Source: Garcia nutans
Taxonomy: Eukaryota; Streptophyta; Magnoliopsida; Malpighiales; Euphorbiaceae
Direction: 5' to 3'
Length of the DNA stretch: 64,000 bases
Assembly: GCA_947685225.1 (NCBI GenBank)
Contig: CANTUV010000076.1
Location: 1,860,001-1,924,000 of the forward strand
Below, piece by piece: positions 47,960-58,203 of this stretch. The notes beneath the pieces are model-generated. The model was not told the origin of the DNA. It saw only the letters and a program-made list of their open reading frames with translations, and did not search any database. Position 1 is the first letter of the stretch. Each line of letters starts with the position of its first letter. A program made the position numbers and the translations under genes.

Positions 47960-50900
47960 CTATGCATTCATTGAAGAATATTGATTAACAAGACAAGAAG
48001 GGACATCCACCCAAATCTTGAAACAACCAAAACGAATAGAGGCTCGAGCTAGCAAATGAGCACTCACATTCGAATTGCGTCTAACCCAAGTAACACAAAT
48101 ATCACTCCTAGACTCCAAAATAGACTTACAATCCGCCATAACAATGCCAAATTCTGAAAAATCGGTAAGGGAAGAATTTAAAGCTTGTACCACTTTAAGA
48201 CAGTCGGTGTAGATTGAACCAGGACCAATGAAAGAGTCTCTAGCAAAGAGCAAGCCTTGACGCAAAGCAAGCGCTTCAGCCACAATAGGATCACGCCCCC
48301 CTTCATCAAAACCAGAAATAGCAAGAGAGAAAGCACCCTCCGCATCTTTAAAAACACCCCCCCCCCCAAACCCACAAAATCAGTGCCTGTAAAAACAGCG
48401 GCGTCCACAAAACCCATCCAGTCCATCACTCTAGGCCCCTACTGCGGATAAGACGAGGGAACAGCTTCATTCCTCACAGGTATCATAACAGCAGCAGTAA
48501 AAGTATGAAGAAAATCAGCAGCTTGACGGAAAAGGAGCACGGGGGGTAGCCAATTAATGTTCCAGAGCTTCAAGTTTCTATCCGCCCATAACTTCCAAGC
48601 AATCGTAGCAGCTAGAGAGGCTTTTTCCCGCCCAAAAGAGGAGAGAACCTGCTTAAAAAATGTAATAAAAGATACAGAATCATCAAGGGGTATCAAACCC
48701 GCAAGGTTCCAAACCTCCTTCGCACGCAAACAGTGTAAGAGAACATGGTCCAGAGATTCCTCTTGGGAGCAAAATAAACACATATCAGAGACATCCACAC
48801 CCCTCGACCGAAGCTTAACCCGTGTAGGCAAGATATCCCTAGCCGCCCTCCACATAAAATCTTTAACTTTAGGAGGCACATGGAGGTTCCACAGCTTACC
48901 CCAAAGCTCGTCCTGCAAGTTAAAAAGAGAGCTACCACTAGCATTAAGGGCAACATAATAAGCACTTCGAACAGAATAGTGCCCCTTTTTTTCTTTTTCT
49001 TTTTTTATCAAAATGCCATATGAGTTTATCATCCTATACTAAGAGGAATCGAAATAATAGCTCTCATATCTTGGACAGTAAACAAATGCATTAACTTATC
49101 AATGTCCCAACGCCGCTGCCCTTGCACAAATAAATCACATACTCTCATAGCATCTGGAATAAAAGAATTGCCATCTTCAGGATAGAAACCAACAGCTTTT
49201 GGGATCCAAGGGGAAGAAGCAACAAAAACATTCAGACCATTACCAATTCGCCAACGCGCACCCTGGAGCAACACTTGTTGAGAAGACAAAACACCCTTCC
49301 ACACAAGGCTTTGAGCAGGAATAGCTCTAGCCTTAAGAAAATCCTCTCTAGGGAAATATTTAGCTTTGAACACACTAAACAGGAAATATCTAGAGTGTCA
49401 GTCTTGGTAAGTAACCGCCACGCTTGCTTTCCCAACAAAGCAGTGTTAAAACACCGAAGGTCCCAGAAGCCTAACCCACCACACTTCTTACTCACACACA
49501 TCCGATCCCAAGCTAACCAATTAATCCCAGAATCCGTATTCTTACCATGCCACCAAAATTTATTCATCATCACCTGCAGTTCTTGACAAAGAGATAAGGG
49601 AAGCTGAAAAAATGTTCATACAATAAGCTGGAATTGCCTGTGCCACTGACTTTAAGAGAATTTCACGCCCAGCTCTAGAAAGGAACCTATTATTCCAGCT
49701 ATTGATTCTCTTCCATAGTCGTTCTTTAAGGAAATGAAAAATCTGCTTCTTGTTTCTCCCTACTAACGATGGCAACCCAAGATAAGTACTCCCAACTAAA
49801 GAATTATACACGCCCAGGATTTGACAAATATCAGTCTTCAAAGTATCATCAACTGAAGGGCTAAGCAAAATACCAGACTTGCTAAAATTAATAGCCTGGC
49901 CCGAGGCCGTCTCATATACCCCCAACAGTTCCTTAACATGTGTAGCCTCTACCACATTGGCATTAAAAAAGAGCAAGGAGTCATCAGCGAAAAAAAGATG
50001 TGAGATGCGAGGACAACCTGTAGCTGCACGACAACCATGAATAAAACCACAACGCTCAACATTTTGCAATAAAAGAGACAACCCTTCAGCCACAATAAGG
50101 AATAAATATGGCGAAATAGGATCGCCCTGCCGTAAACCACGTCCAGGAAAAACAGGGCCTACTTCAGTTCCATTCACATTAATCATATATTTAACATCAG
50201 CAAAACACATACACATCCAAGTAATCCACTGACCCGAAAACCCCAAAGCAGCAAGCATGTTAGTCAAATAATTCCAGCTCACACGGTCATAAGCTTTAGC
50301 AATATCAATTTTTAAAGCAACAGCACCCCCCATCTCCCCTTGCCCTCCCCTTTAGATTGTGAATTGTTTCAAAAGCAATCATAAAGTTGTCCGTAATCAA
50401 TCTATCAGGGATAAAAGTAGATTGATAAACAGAAATAATTTTTGGCAGGACCTTCTTAAGCCGATTTGCTAAAGCTTTAGCCATGATTTTATATAAGACA
50501 TTACAGAGAGCAATTGGGCAAAAATCTTTCACAAATTCTGGAGACTCACATTTGGGAATAAGGACCAACAAAGAAGTAGTCAGAGAAGGCAGTAAAGTAC
50601 CTTGAAGGAGCCATGAACGACAAGCATTACAGATATAATGACCAATGAAGCCCCACGACTTCTGAAAGAAAGCCGGATTAAGACCATCGGGTCCTGGTGC
50701 CTTATTAGGATCCATATCGAAAAGAGCACTCCTAAACTCATCATCAGAAAAAGATCTAGTCAGAAATTGATTATCAATAGCATCAATTTTTGGTTGAACA
50801 AGATCCAAAACATCCGCATCATGTGTAACATCAGGAGCATACAAATCGGAAAAATAATTCCGAATGAGAGAGAATAATTCAGCATTACTGGAAGTCCAGA

Positions 50901-52017
50901 CAGTAGCAGAAGATCGAACCCTTTCTATATGATTATTACGCCTTCTCTGCTTAATAGAGTTATGAAGTACCTTGTATTACGATCTCCATTTTTGAACCAA
51001 AAAAGCTTAGCCTGTTGTCTGCACCGTATCTCATCCTCTTCCAGAATACGATTCCACTCTATTTTCAAACTTGAAATTTCAGCCGAATCATAAGGAACAG
51101 TAGTATCAATTAACCGTTGCCGAATAAATTCCTTACATTGCCATCGCAAACGATTTTTCGCACGACCTCAGGCTGCAATTTTATTAACCAGCAAGTCTCT
51201 CCTATTGACAAAATCAGACGCAGAACAGTTCAACCAGGCATCATTAGCAAAAGATAGGAAACTGTCATCTAGGAGCCAAGAGTTATCAAAATGGAACTTC
51301 TTAGAAGAAAGAGCCCCTTCACCACAAATAGAATCCACGACTAACGGGGAATGATCTGAAACTGGGGCAGCAATAACTGAGCATAACGCATCAGGAAAGA
51401 ATTGATGCCATGAAGGATTACCACATGCACGATCAAGCTTTTCTCTAGAGTAGAGGGGAGAATTAGGTCTGTACACATAAGTAAACGGTGACCCAGCATG
51501 AGCAACATCAGTTAAATTAGCAAAAGAAAGAGCCTCCCTGAAACCATTAATAAGGTGTGCAGGACGCAAACCTCCACCCTCCTTTTCAAAAGTAGCAGCA
51601 ATGTCGTTATAGTCACCAACACACAGCCATGGCAAATCATTCCGGGAAGCTAAAGTACAAACAGATTCCAAGATTCCCTCCTACAAGTTGATTCAGGGCA
51701 ACCATAAAAATCTGTAAGCTCCAAACCCCATGTGCATCAGAAACAGTACAATCAATAAAGTTGCAAGAATAGCAAGACACAGAAACAGAGGCACCACGCT
51801 TCCAAAGCATCGAAAGGCCACCCCCAATTCCCACACTATCAATAGAAAAACAGTAATCAAAGTGAAGCCAAGCACGAAGCTCTTCCATACAGGCACTGTG
51901 AGTCTTAGTTTCAATTAAAAATAATACATCAGGTTTGTAACTTAGGGTAATATCCCTAATAGCACGAACTGCCGGATCATTGCCGACTCCCCGGCAGTTC
52001 CAACTAATAATCATCAT
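47960..52017 (-). pseudogene. LINE 3 ORF2: endonuclease, reverse transcriptase, zf-RVT, RNase H, with several lesions
   Basis: It starts at ATG 52,017 with MMIISWNCRGVGN (endonuclease Asn motif), DVLFLIETK (catalytic Glu) and later VGDYNDI and SDHSPLV. RT has MDPNKAPGPDGLNP, ALKIDIAKAYDRV, GRGLRQGDPISPYLF and an intact FADD (49,980-49,991). Then CGGLGFWDLRCFN, the zf-RVT segment (DMCLFCSQEESLDHVLLHC) and RNase H (AEALALRQGLLFA). Lesions: frameshifts near 51,670-51,720, a TGA at 51,168-51,170, a one-base loss near 50,985, a shift at a G-run near 50,331, and further shifts near 49,580, 49,380 and 48,440-48,180. It cannot make a full-length enzyme. Confidence 0.9.
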
Positions 52018-53135
52018 GGTTGTCGGTCGCCCCTGCTAGAGGAGTCGACCGTTGTAACAAAAGAGCTAGTTGATGAATCCATGGCTTCAAAAACACCATT
52101 AGCAGGGGACGTAGTTTTTTGCCTCTTCTTAGAAAGATCAGCGTTCCCAAGAGGAACCTCCTCACCCAAGCCCACTCCACCAGGGCGGCCCATACCCAAT
52201 TGATCAGTTTCCATATTTGACGTGTCATTGTGACCCTTACCCAAAGTCCCAAAATTTGAATTAACCCCCGAAAAGGAATCTTGAAACGCAAGGGCAGGAA
52301 TCAACGGCAAGGACTCTGCAGCAGGTCCCTGAGATTGCGGGATTGCTAAATGTTGAAACATCACCGGATCAGGACGGAGCCATGAACTAGTAACACGCCG
52401 ACTGCGATGGCCGATGGCCCTAAGCAAGTCATCCCATTGCGGCTTAAGATCTTCTTTCTTATGGTGCAAAAGCAAGTCACAAAAGGTATCTGTGTGCCCT
52501 AACTTACCACACAAGAAACAGAACGTCTGTACCCTCTCATAACGAAAAAGAGCAATAAAAAAACCACCATTGTAATCAGGAATCTTCTTCTTCCTTTTAA
52601 GAGGCAGACGAATGTCCAAACGCACCTTAATTCGCATAAAATAGTCCCCATCATCATCCGAATAAGGTGTTGGGTCATACTCCAAGAAAGAACCAAGATA
52701 GTTACCAATAGCGGTGCCAATATTCTCACACATAAATCTTGGCAGGAGTTTATGAACCTGAACCCAGCAATTAAAATGAAGCAAAGGGATTTGCAAAGGG
52801 TTCGAACCAGTACGAATAGGTTCCAGGATCAGTAAGTGCTTATTAAACAACCAAGGCATTCCATCCAGCACACGATTCATATCCACCTCATTGAAGAATC
52901 GGAACAAAAATCGCTTGGCCCCCAATTCAAAAATACTAATACCCCCAAGAGGATGCCAAAGCTCCGCTAAAACCTCTTGCATAACTGGAAAATTGATCCG
53001 AGAATAGGTCAGGAACTTTCCTACCAAACAGAAATCATAGGATAGAGTGATAGGATGAGGAGTTTGAGTCACAGGAATGGCCAAAAGCTCATCCTCATCA
53101 TCATCCAACGTAAGATTGCCAATATTCGGCTCCAT
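52014..53135 (-). CDS. LINE 3 ORF1: DUF4283 plus zinc knuckle RNA-binding protein, 373 aa, intact
   Basis: The frame opens at ATG 53,135 (MEPNIGNLTLDDDEDEL), the first Met of the open stretch. Residues about 30-180 show the DUF4283 fold landmarks: FCLVGKFLTYSRINF, FRFFNEVDMNRVLDGMPW and LLHFNCWVQVHKLLPRFM. A CCHC zinc knuckle (CFLCGKLGHTDTFC) follows near residue 210, then a basic and low-complexity tail. The protein would bind LINE RNA into ribonucleoprotein particles. Its stop overlaps the ORF2 start as ATGA (52,014-52,017), a layout that permits termination-coupled re-initiation. No lesion is visible, although the partner ORF2 is broken. Confidence 0.9.
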   Translation of the reverse strand: MEPNIGNLTLDDDEDELLAIPVTQTPHPITLSYDFCLVGKFLTYSRINFPVMQEVLAELWHPLGGISIFELGAKRFLFRFFNEVDMNRVLDGMPWLFNKHLLILEPIRTGSNPLQIPLLHFNCWVQVHKLLPRFMCENIGTAIGNYLGSFLEYDPTPYSDDDGDYFMRIKVRLDIRLPLKRKKKIPDYNGGFFIALFRYERVQTFCFLCGKLGHTDTFCDLLLHHKKEDLKPQWDDLLRAIGHRSRRVTSSWLRPDPVMFQHLAIPQSQGPAAESLPLIPALAFQDSFSGVNSNFGTLGKGHNDTSNMETDQLGMGRPGGVGLGEEVPLGNADLSKKRQKTTSPANGVFEAMDSSTSSFVTTVDSSSRGDRQP

Positions 53136-53238
53136 AGAAGGAACCCTAGAAAACCAAAACGAGAGAAAACTGCATAAGCAGACGAGAAAAAAAAAAGTTC
53201 ATCCATAATACCATTACTTTTATATTAGTTTGGGTTTT

Positions 53239-53738
53239 AGAATTAGTTTTCAAAAATGCCATTACTTTTATATTATAATCTAGTACCAATTTTGTATTGA
53301 AATTTTTATAATGGAACATACACAAATTTTAAATTACTTTTACAATATTGTAATATTTCTTTTTCATATGAATTTAGCTTAAGTTAAAAAAAATACATTA
53401 TACATAATTAAATTAGAAAGTTGTTTTGTTTTATGTTTTTGACATCTCTATACTTGAAATACAGCCTAATCTAATTGTTAGCTTGTGATAAATTAGGATC
53501 CAATTAATATGAAAATATTAATTAGATTAAAACCAAGTTAACATAAATATATGTCCGACACATATAGATTTAATAAGAATTAAGTAAATGAAAAATATGT
53601 ATAAAAGGTTTTATGGAATTTATTTTATTTAAAAAAACAATTGAATATTCTATGCGATCATTTATTGTAACTATAATTTTTATACAATTTAGTTTTTTTA
53701 AAAAATTTATTTATTTACTTATTCGTTTTCCTTCCCTC
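53239..53738. other. AT-rich sequence upstream of the J20-like gene
   Basis: It contains a short direct repeat, CCATTACTTTTATATTA, at about 53,211-53,227 and 53,262-53,278. No coding sequence is seen; it would include the promoter of the downstream gene if that gene is transcribed. Confidence 0.5.
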
Positions 53739-53745
53739 TATAAAT
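53739..53745 (+). promoter_or_regulatory. TATA box candidate of the J20-like gene
   Basis: TATAAAT lies 71 bp upstream of the ATG at 53,816, a plausible distance for a plant core promoter with a short leader. Confidence 0.5.
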
Positions 53746-53815
53746 ATGACCTCATACTTGCTCACAATTGACACCTTGAGAACAATTTACAGAGCAACAT
53801 AAAAACAGAGCAAGT

Positions 53816-54412
53816 ATGAGTACTGCAATGATTTCTACCGCTGGAAGCCATACCATCTCAAAACCCAATCTCTCAACTCCAAAATCCTTTCTTGTCCCAT
53901 CTTCTCCACTTAGCTTCAATACCCACTACTCAAAATCAAGCTTTGCCTTAAAAAATCATCATTTCAAATCCATAAAAACCAGTCCAATTAAAGCTTCCAT
54001 GACCAGTACTACCTGTGTAAACACAGAGAACTTCTATGATTTGTTGGGTATCTCAGATAGTGGAACACTTTCAGAAATCAAGAAAGCTTATTAGCAACTT
54101 GCAAGAAAATATCATCCAGACGTGTCACCGACGGGCCATGAAGAAGAGTACACAAAGATGTTCATTAAAGTTCAGGAGGCTTATGAGACTTTATCTGATC
54201 CTAAAAGCAGAGCGTCTTATGATAGAGATATTGCCAATCGATTAGATTTGCAATCCATTTTCTCTACTGGAAGATTTGATGACAGAATTGATGATTGGAA
54301 AGAGAGATGGCAATCTCAGCTTAAAGAGTTTATTAGAAGAAGTAATTATAAAGATTTAGAGAACACTAGCTGGGGAGCTAGAATGCGCAGACAAAGAAGT
54401 TACTGCAATTAA
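53816..54412 (+). pseudogene. J20: Chloroplast J-domain protein of J20 type, one nonsense codon in the J domain
   Basis: The frame of 199 codons starts MSTAMISTAGSHTISK. Residues about 1-60 are Ser/Thr/Lys-rich and poor in acidic residues, as in a chloroplast transit peptide. The J domain starts NFYDLLGISDSGTLSEIKKA (about residue 73). TAG at 54,092-54,094 follows KKAY, and the same frame continues QLARKYHPDVSP, with the HPD motif at 54,113-54,121, then VQEAYETLSDPKSRASYDRD and a C-terminal SWGARMRRQRSYC like that of Arabidopsis J20. Arabidopsis J20 delivers misfolded DXS, the first MEP-pathway enzyme, to plastid Hsp70. The stop removes HPD, so a truncated product could not stimulate Hsp70. 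There is no intron and no other lesion. It may be a recent pseudogene, a retrocopy, or a sequencing error. Confidence 0.88.
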
Positions 54413-54706
54413 TTAGCCTTTTAATCCTTCATTTGAGACTAAGCTAGCTATATATGTATACATTTGCTCTTTGTTAGTTGCAATGGTGAAGAAATTACAT
54501 GCATGTACTGCTGATCTTCCTGAAAAATATATCATCAGACAGGGTTTCATGAGTGTTTATTTTTTGTACTTTTTATTTTTATGTTGGAAACAGGACAAAC
54601 AATTTAATAACCAAATCGGGGAGAAAGGGATAAGGAAACACAAACATTTACTTGATTGGCAATATTTTTTTTATAAATTATTTTTTTGGAATTGAGTTGT
54701 ACCGAT
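54413..54706. other. 3' flank of the J20-like gene
   Basis: AT-rich sequence with a short frame (54,471-54,695) lacking any recognisable domain. No clear poly(A) tract marks a retrocopy end. Confidence 0.5.
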
Positions 54707-54734
54707 ATATTTTTTTTTAAAGGAAAATTGCGTC

Positions 54735-55772
54735 TCAGCGCATATTATTAAGATCATAATTTAATACTTCATATAGAAAAAATGGAGGGCATACCCCCCA
54801 ACTAAAACCAGACATAGAATAAGCTGCTCTAGCTATGGAGTGAGCCACTTGATTCGCTGATTTCTTAACAAAAGAGAAAGATACTCTACCTAACTCGTTC
54901 ATGAGAGCATTACAATCATCAATAATCATTGAAAAATAAGACCTAACCTCTTGCTTTAATTGTAATGCTTGAATCAAAATAAGACAATCAGATTCCATGC
55001 AAATAGGAAAATAATTGAGAGACTTCAACCAACTCAAAGCTTCTCTAAAGCATAATGCCTCCCCCAAAGTTGGATCGTTCAGATCACTTTGTACTACCAA
55101 ACGTCCAGCACAGCACAAACCATCACTACCTCTAATGATCATACCAAACCCAAGCAAACCATTTGGCTGAACCGAAACATCCACATTACACTTAAACTCA
55201 CCAAAACGAGGAGGTATCCATAAACTATCATACCTTTGAGCTTGCTGCTGCAAATCACCTTTCCTTGCCAATTGCCATTCCGATAAAACAGACCTTGCTC
55301 GGGAAATAACATAATGTGCATTCTGAAATTTTTGGTTCCACACTATATCATTTTTGCACATCCACAAACTCCATAAAATCATAAACACCTCTTCTTTCTC
55401 CTTTGGCCTCGCACTTTGCAGCACCTGTGATAACCATTCAAATAATGATTGTATAGGCTTCCATCCAACAGTAGATAGAAGCCACACTTGTTTAGCTATT
55501 GGACAGTTGTACAAAACGTGAATCTCTGTTTCTGCATCATGGTGACAGACTGGGCAGATTACTTCTACATCAACATGACGATGCTGAAGGTTCATATTAC
55601 ATGGAAGGGCTTGCCTTAAAGTTCTCCAAACCATTATCTGCACCTTGCTTGGAACCTGCACTTGCCGAATTTTACCCCAAGGGAAGTTTTGATCTGGAAG
55701 TTGAAAATGAGAGAAGGCCATAGCAATTCGATACCCATCCTTAATTGAATATTGTCCCTTTCGATTATTCTT
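54735..55772 (-). pseudogene. LINE 4 ORF2 C-terminus: zf-RVT and RNase H
   Basis: It continues the frame of the preceding piece after the TAG at 55,773. It has FPWGKIRQVQVPSKVQIMVW, a zf-RVT Cys/His set (CPVCHHDAETEIHVLYNCP) and an RNase H domain: FKCNVDVSVQPNGLLGFG (first Asp), LGEALCFREALSW (Glu), CMESDCLILIQAL (Asp) and FSFVKKSANQVAHSIA (the final active-site Asp here appears as His-Ser context). It stops at 54,735-54,737. Apart from the upstream stop it is uninterrupted for 328 codons. Confidence 0.9.
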
Positions 55773-58203
55773 CTAGAACCAAACATCATTTCTTACTGTA
55801 TTAGAAAGAGGAATCTGCAGAATACAATTGGCATCCCTCTCCTGAAAACAATTCGTAATTAAATCAACGTTCCATCTTTTATCCAACATCAAATCTGCCA
55901 CCATTGTCAAATGATCTAAATTATCACTTTCCGTTTGTACATATGGTTGATCAGAATCCAGCAACCAGGGATCCTTCCATATATTCACACTTGTACCATC
56001 TCCAATTCTCCGTAGGCTAGCTTCCGTCAATATATACCGAGATGCTAAAATGGCTCTCCATATTTGGCTCGGATTATGCCCCAAACTTGCCTGGAAAAAA
56101 GTTGAATCCCGAAAATATCTTGCTTTTAAAATTCTGGAAGCCAAAGCATTTGGCTGTTGTAACAAGCGCCATCCTTGTTTTGCTACCAAAGCCAAATTAA
56201 ATTGGCGTAAATCACGATACCCAAGACCCCCTTGTGCTTTCGGAATAGCTATCCTTGCCCAACGCATCCATTTAACGCCCTTTCTATCTCTGGATCCCGA
56301 CTCCCAAAAAAATCCACTCATTAGTGTTTCAAGTTCTCTACAAATGTCCATTGGCAGTAAGAATAAACTCATCAGATAGTTGGGCATGGCTTGCGCAACT
56401 GTCCTAAGAAGAACATCTTTGCCCACTTTTGAAAGCAATTTAGATTTCCAACCTTGTAAGCGTTTAGCAACTTTCTCAACAACATACTGAAAAACTTGCC
56501 TCTTATCTTTCCCAATAACAGATGGCATACCAAGATAAGAACCATGATTCTCTACCTCCTTTACACCCAATATATTACACACAGCAGCTCTACTAACACC
56601 ATCAACATTAGGGGTGAACATAACAGAAGATTTTGCTAAATTAACCGTCTGCCCCGATGCTTCTTCGTATGCACGTAAACTGGCTTTTAATGCAAGAGCT
56701 TCAGCCGTATTTGCTTTCACAAAATAAAGAGCGTCATCAGCGAAGAAAAGATGAGAAATTGGAACAGCACCTATTGCAACACGTGCTCCATGTATATATC
56801 CCTGCCGTTGTATAGCTGATAACCTGGCTGATAAACCCTCTGCACATATAATAAACAAATAAGGTGACAAGGGATCTCCCTGCCTTAATCCTCTCTGTGG
56901 AATAACTGGGCCAAATTCGTCTCCCCCATGCACAAAATAGTAATGTACAGAAGACACAACTTGCATCACTTTATCCACCCATAAACTGGAAAATCCCAAC
57001 TTTAGCAACATTTGGTGCAAATAAAACCATTCAATTCTATCATATGCTTTTGCCATATCTGTCTTCAAGGCTAACCACCCTGATGTACCTTGAGTCTTCC
57101 GCTTTAATGAATGAAAGGTCTCGTATGCAATGATAATGTTGTCCGTAATCAAACGATTTTGAATGAAGGCACTTTGATATTCAGAAATAATAGAGGGCAG
57201 CACCTGTTTTAATCTATTAGCAATGGTCTTACACACAATTTGATCAACCACAATGCTCAATGAAATCGATCGTAAATCTTGTACTTTTTCGGGAGTTACC
57301 TTTTTCGGAATTAAGATAACATTTGTACGATTTTTTTTCTGGCAACATTCCATCCCCATTCAAAAAATCCAGACAACCCGTGACAACAGCCTCTCCTACA
57401 ATGTCCCAATAAGTTTGGAAAAAACTCGGATTCAACCCATCTGGCCCTGGGGATTTATCCGGATGCATAGAAAACAACGCATCTCTAATCTCCTTCACTG
57501 TGTATGGCTCTAGAAGAAATGCATTCTGTTCAGCAGTAACTCTAGAAGTGACGTACGGTAAAATACCCTGAACATCACCTTGAGAGCATGTAAACAAGCT
57601 ATTATAAAAATTGACAATTAAATCAGGCAGTCCCGAATCCCATGTAACCCACTGATTCTGCTCATTCTTCAACTGTTTAACAAAGTTCTTCTTGAAACGA
57701 TTAGAAGCCATCCTGTGAAAATAACGAGAATTCGAATCTCCTCCTGCTAGCCAAAGTTGTTTCGCCCGCTGCTTCCAGTAACATTCATTTTGAAACAACA
57801 TATTACTATATTGAGCCTCTACAGCTTGGAGCTCAATAACAGACACAGTTTGTTGTTTATGAAGAAACGATAGGTGTTGTTTAACCTCCTTTAGCTGCTG
57901 CCGAAACTCCTCATGATGATTTTTGGACCATGATTCTAACTTATTAACACAGTTGATAATTCGATCTTGTAGATGCATTGCTTCTCCCTGTTTCCATCCT
58001 TCCGCTACTATTGTTTTACAGTCAACCTCCTGAATCCAAGCATTCTCAAAACGAAATCTTTTCCGGACATATCTCTGAAGTTGCACTCCAATTGCTAGGT
58101 AAATGGGAAGATGATTAGAAGCATCCGTCTCTAGCACATGAATTTTTGCCATTCGAAAAACAGTTCTCCATGAATTAGAGACAACTGCCCTATCCAACCT
58201 TTT
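55773..58203 (-). pseudogene. LINE 4 ORF2: endonuclease end and reverse transcriptase, one frameshift
   Basis: The upper frame (57,244-58,203) starts at GRLDRAVVSNSW of the endonuclease, with SNHLPIYL and then RT MHPDKSPGPDGLNPSFFQ. At an A-run around 57,331-57,340 the frame shifts by one; the lower frame (55,773-57,359) continues NVILIPKK, IITDNIIIAYE-like, ALKTDMAKAYDRIEW, GLRQGDPLSPYLF and an intact FADD (56,733-56,744). GVKWMRWARI, GGLGYRDLRQFN and RIGDGTSVNIWKDPWL follow. It ends at TAG 55,773-55,775, after which the same frame goes on with KGQYSIKDGY. All RT catalytic Asp residues remain. Confidence 0.92.

Larger units (their letters stand above)
47940..53227 (-). mobile_element. L1-type LINE, about 5.3 kb, near full length (LINE 3)
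   Basis: A T-run at 47,936-47,949 marks the poly(A) tail of a minus-strand element. A candidate 11-bp target duplication GTTTGGGTTTT occurs at 47,929-47,939 and 53,228-53,238. ORF1 is intact; ORF2 has several lesions. It interrupts or abuts LINE 2, so it is the younger of the two. Confidence 0.85.
54707..58203 (-). mobile_element. L1-type LINE, 5'-truncated, about 3.5 kb (LINE 4)
   Basis: A T-run at 54,707-54,715 corresponds to the poly(A) tail. The element ends abruptly at about 58,203 inside the endonuclease domain, so ORF1 and the endonuclease N-terminus are absent, the usual 5' truncation of LINE insertions. No convincing target duplication was found. It sits just downstream of the J20-like gene in opposite orientation. 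Confidence 0.87.

Noticed and set aside
48557..48958. 133-codon plus-strand frame opposite LINE 3, with similar ones at 49,275-49,586 and 51,730-51,918
   Set aside because: Antisense shadows of LINE 3 ORF2; the minus-strand reading carries the conserved domains.
54471..54695. 74-codon frame just downstream of the J20-like gene
   Set aside because: It lies in the presumed 3' flank, is low complexity towards its end and has no family signature.
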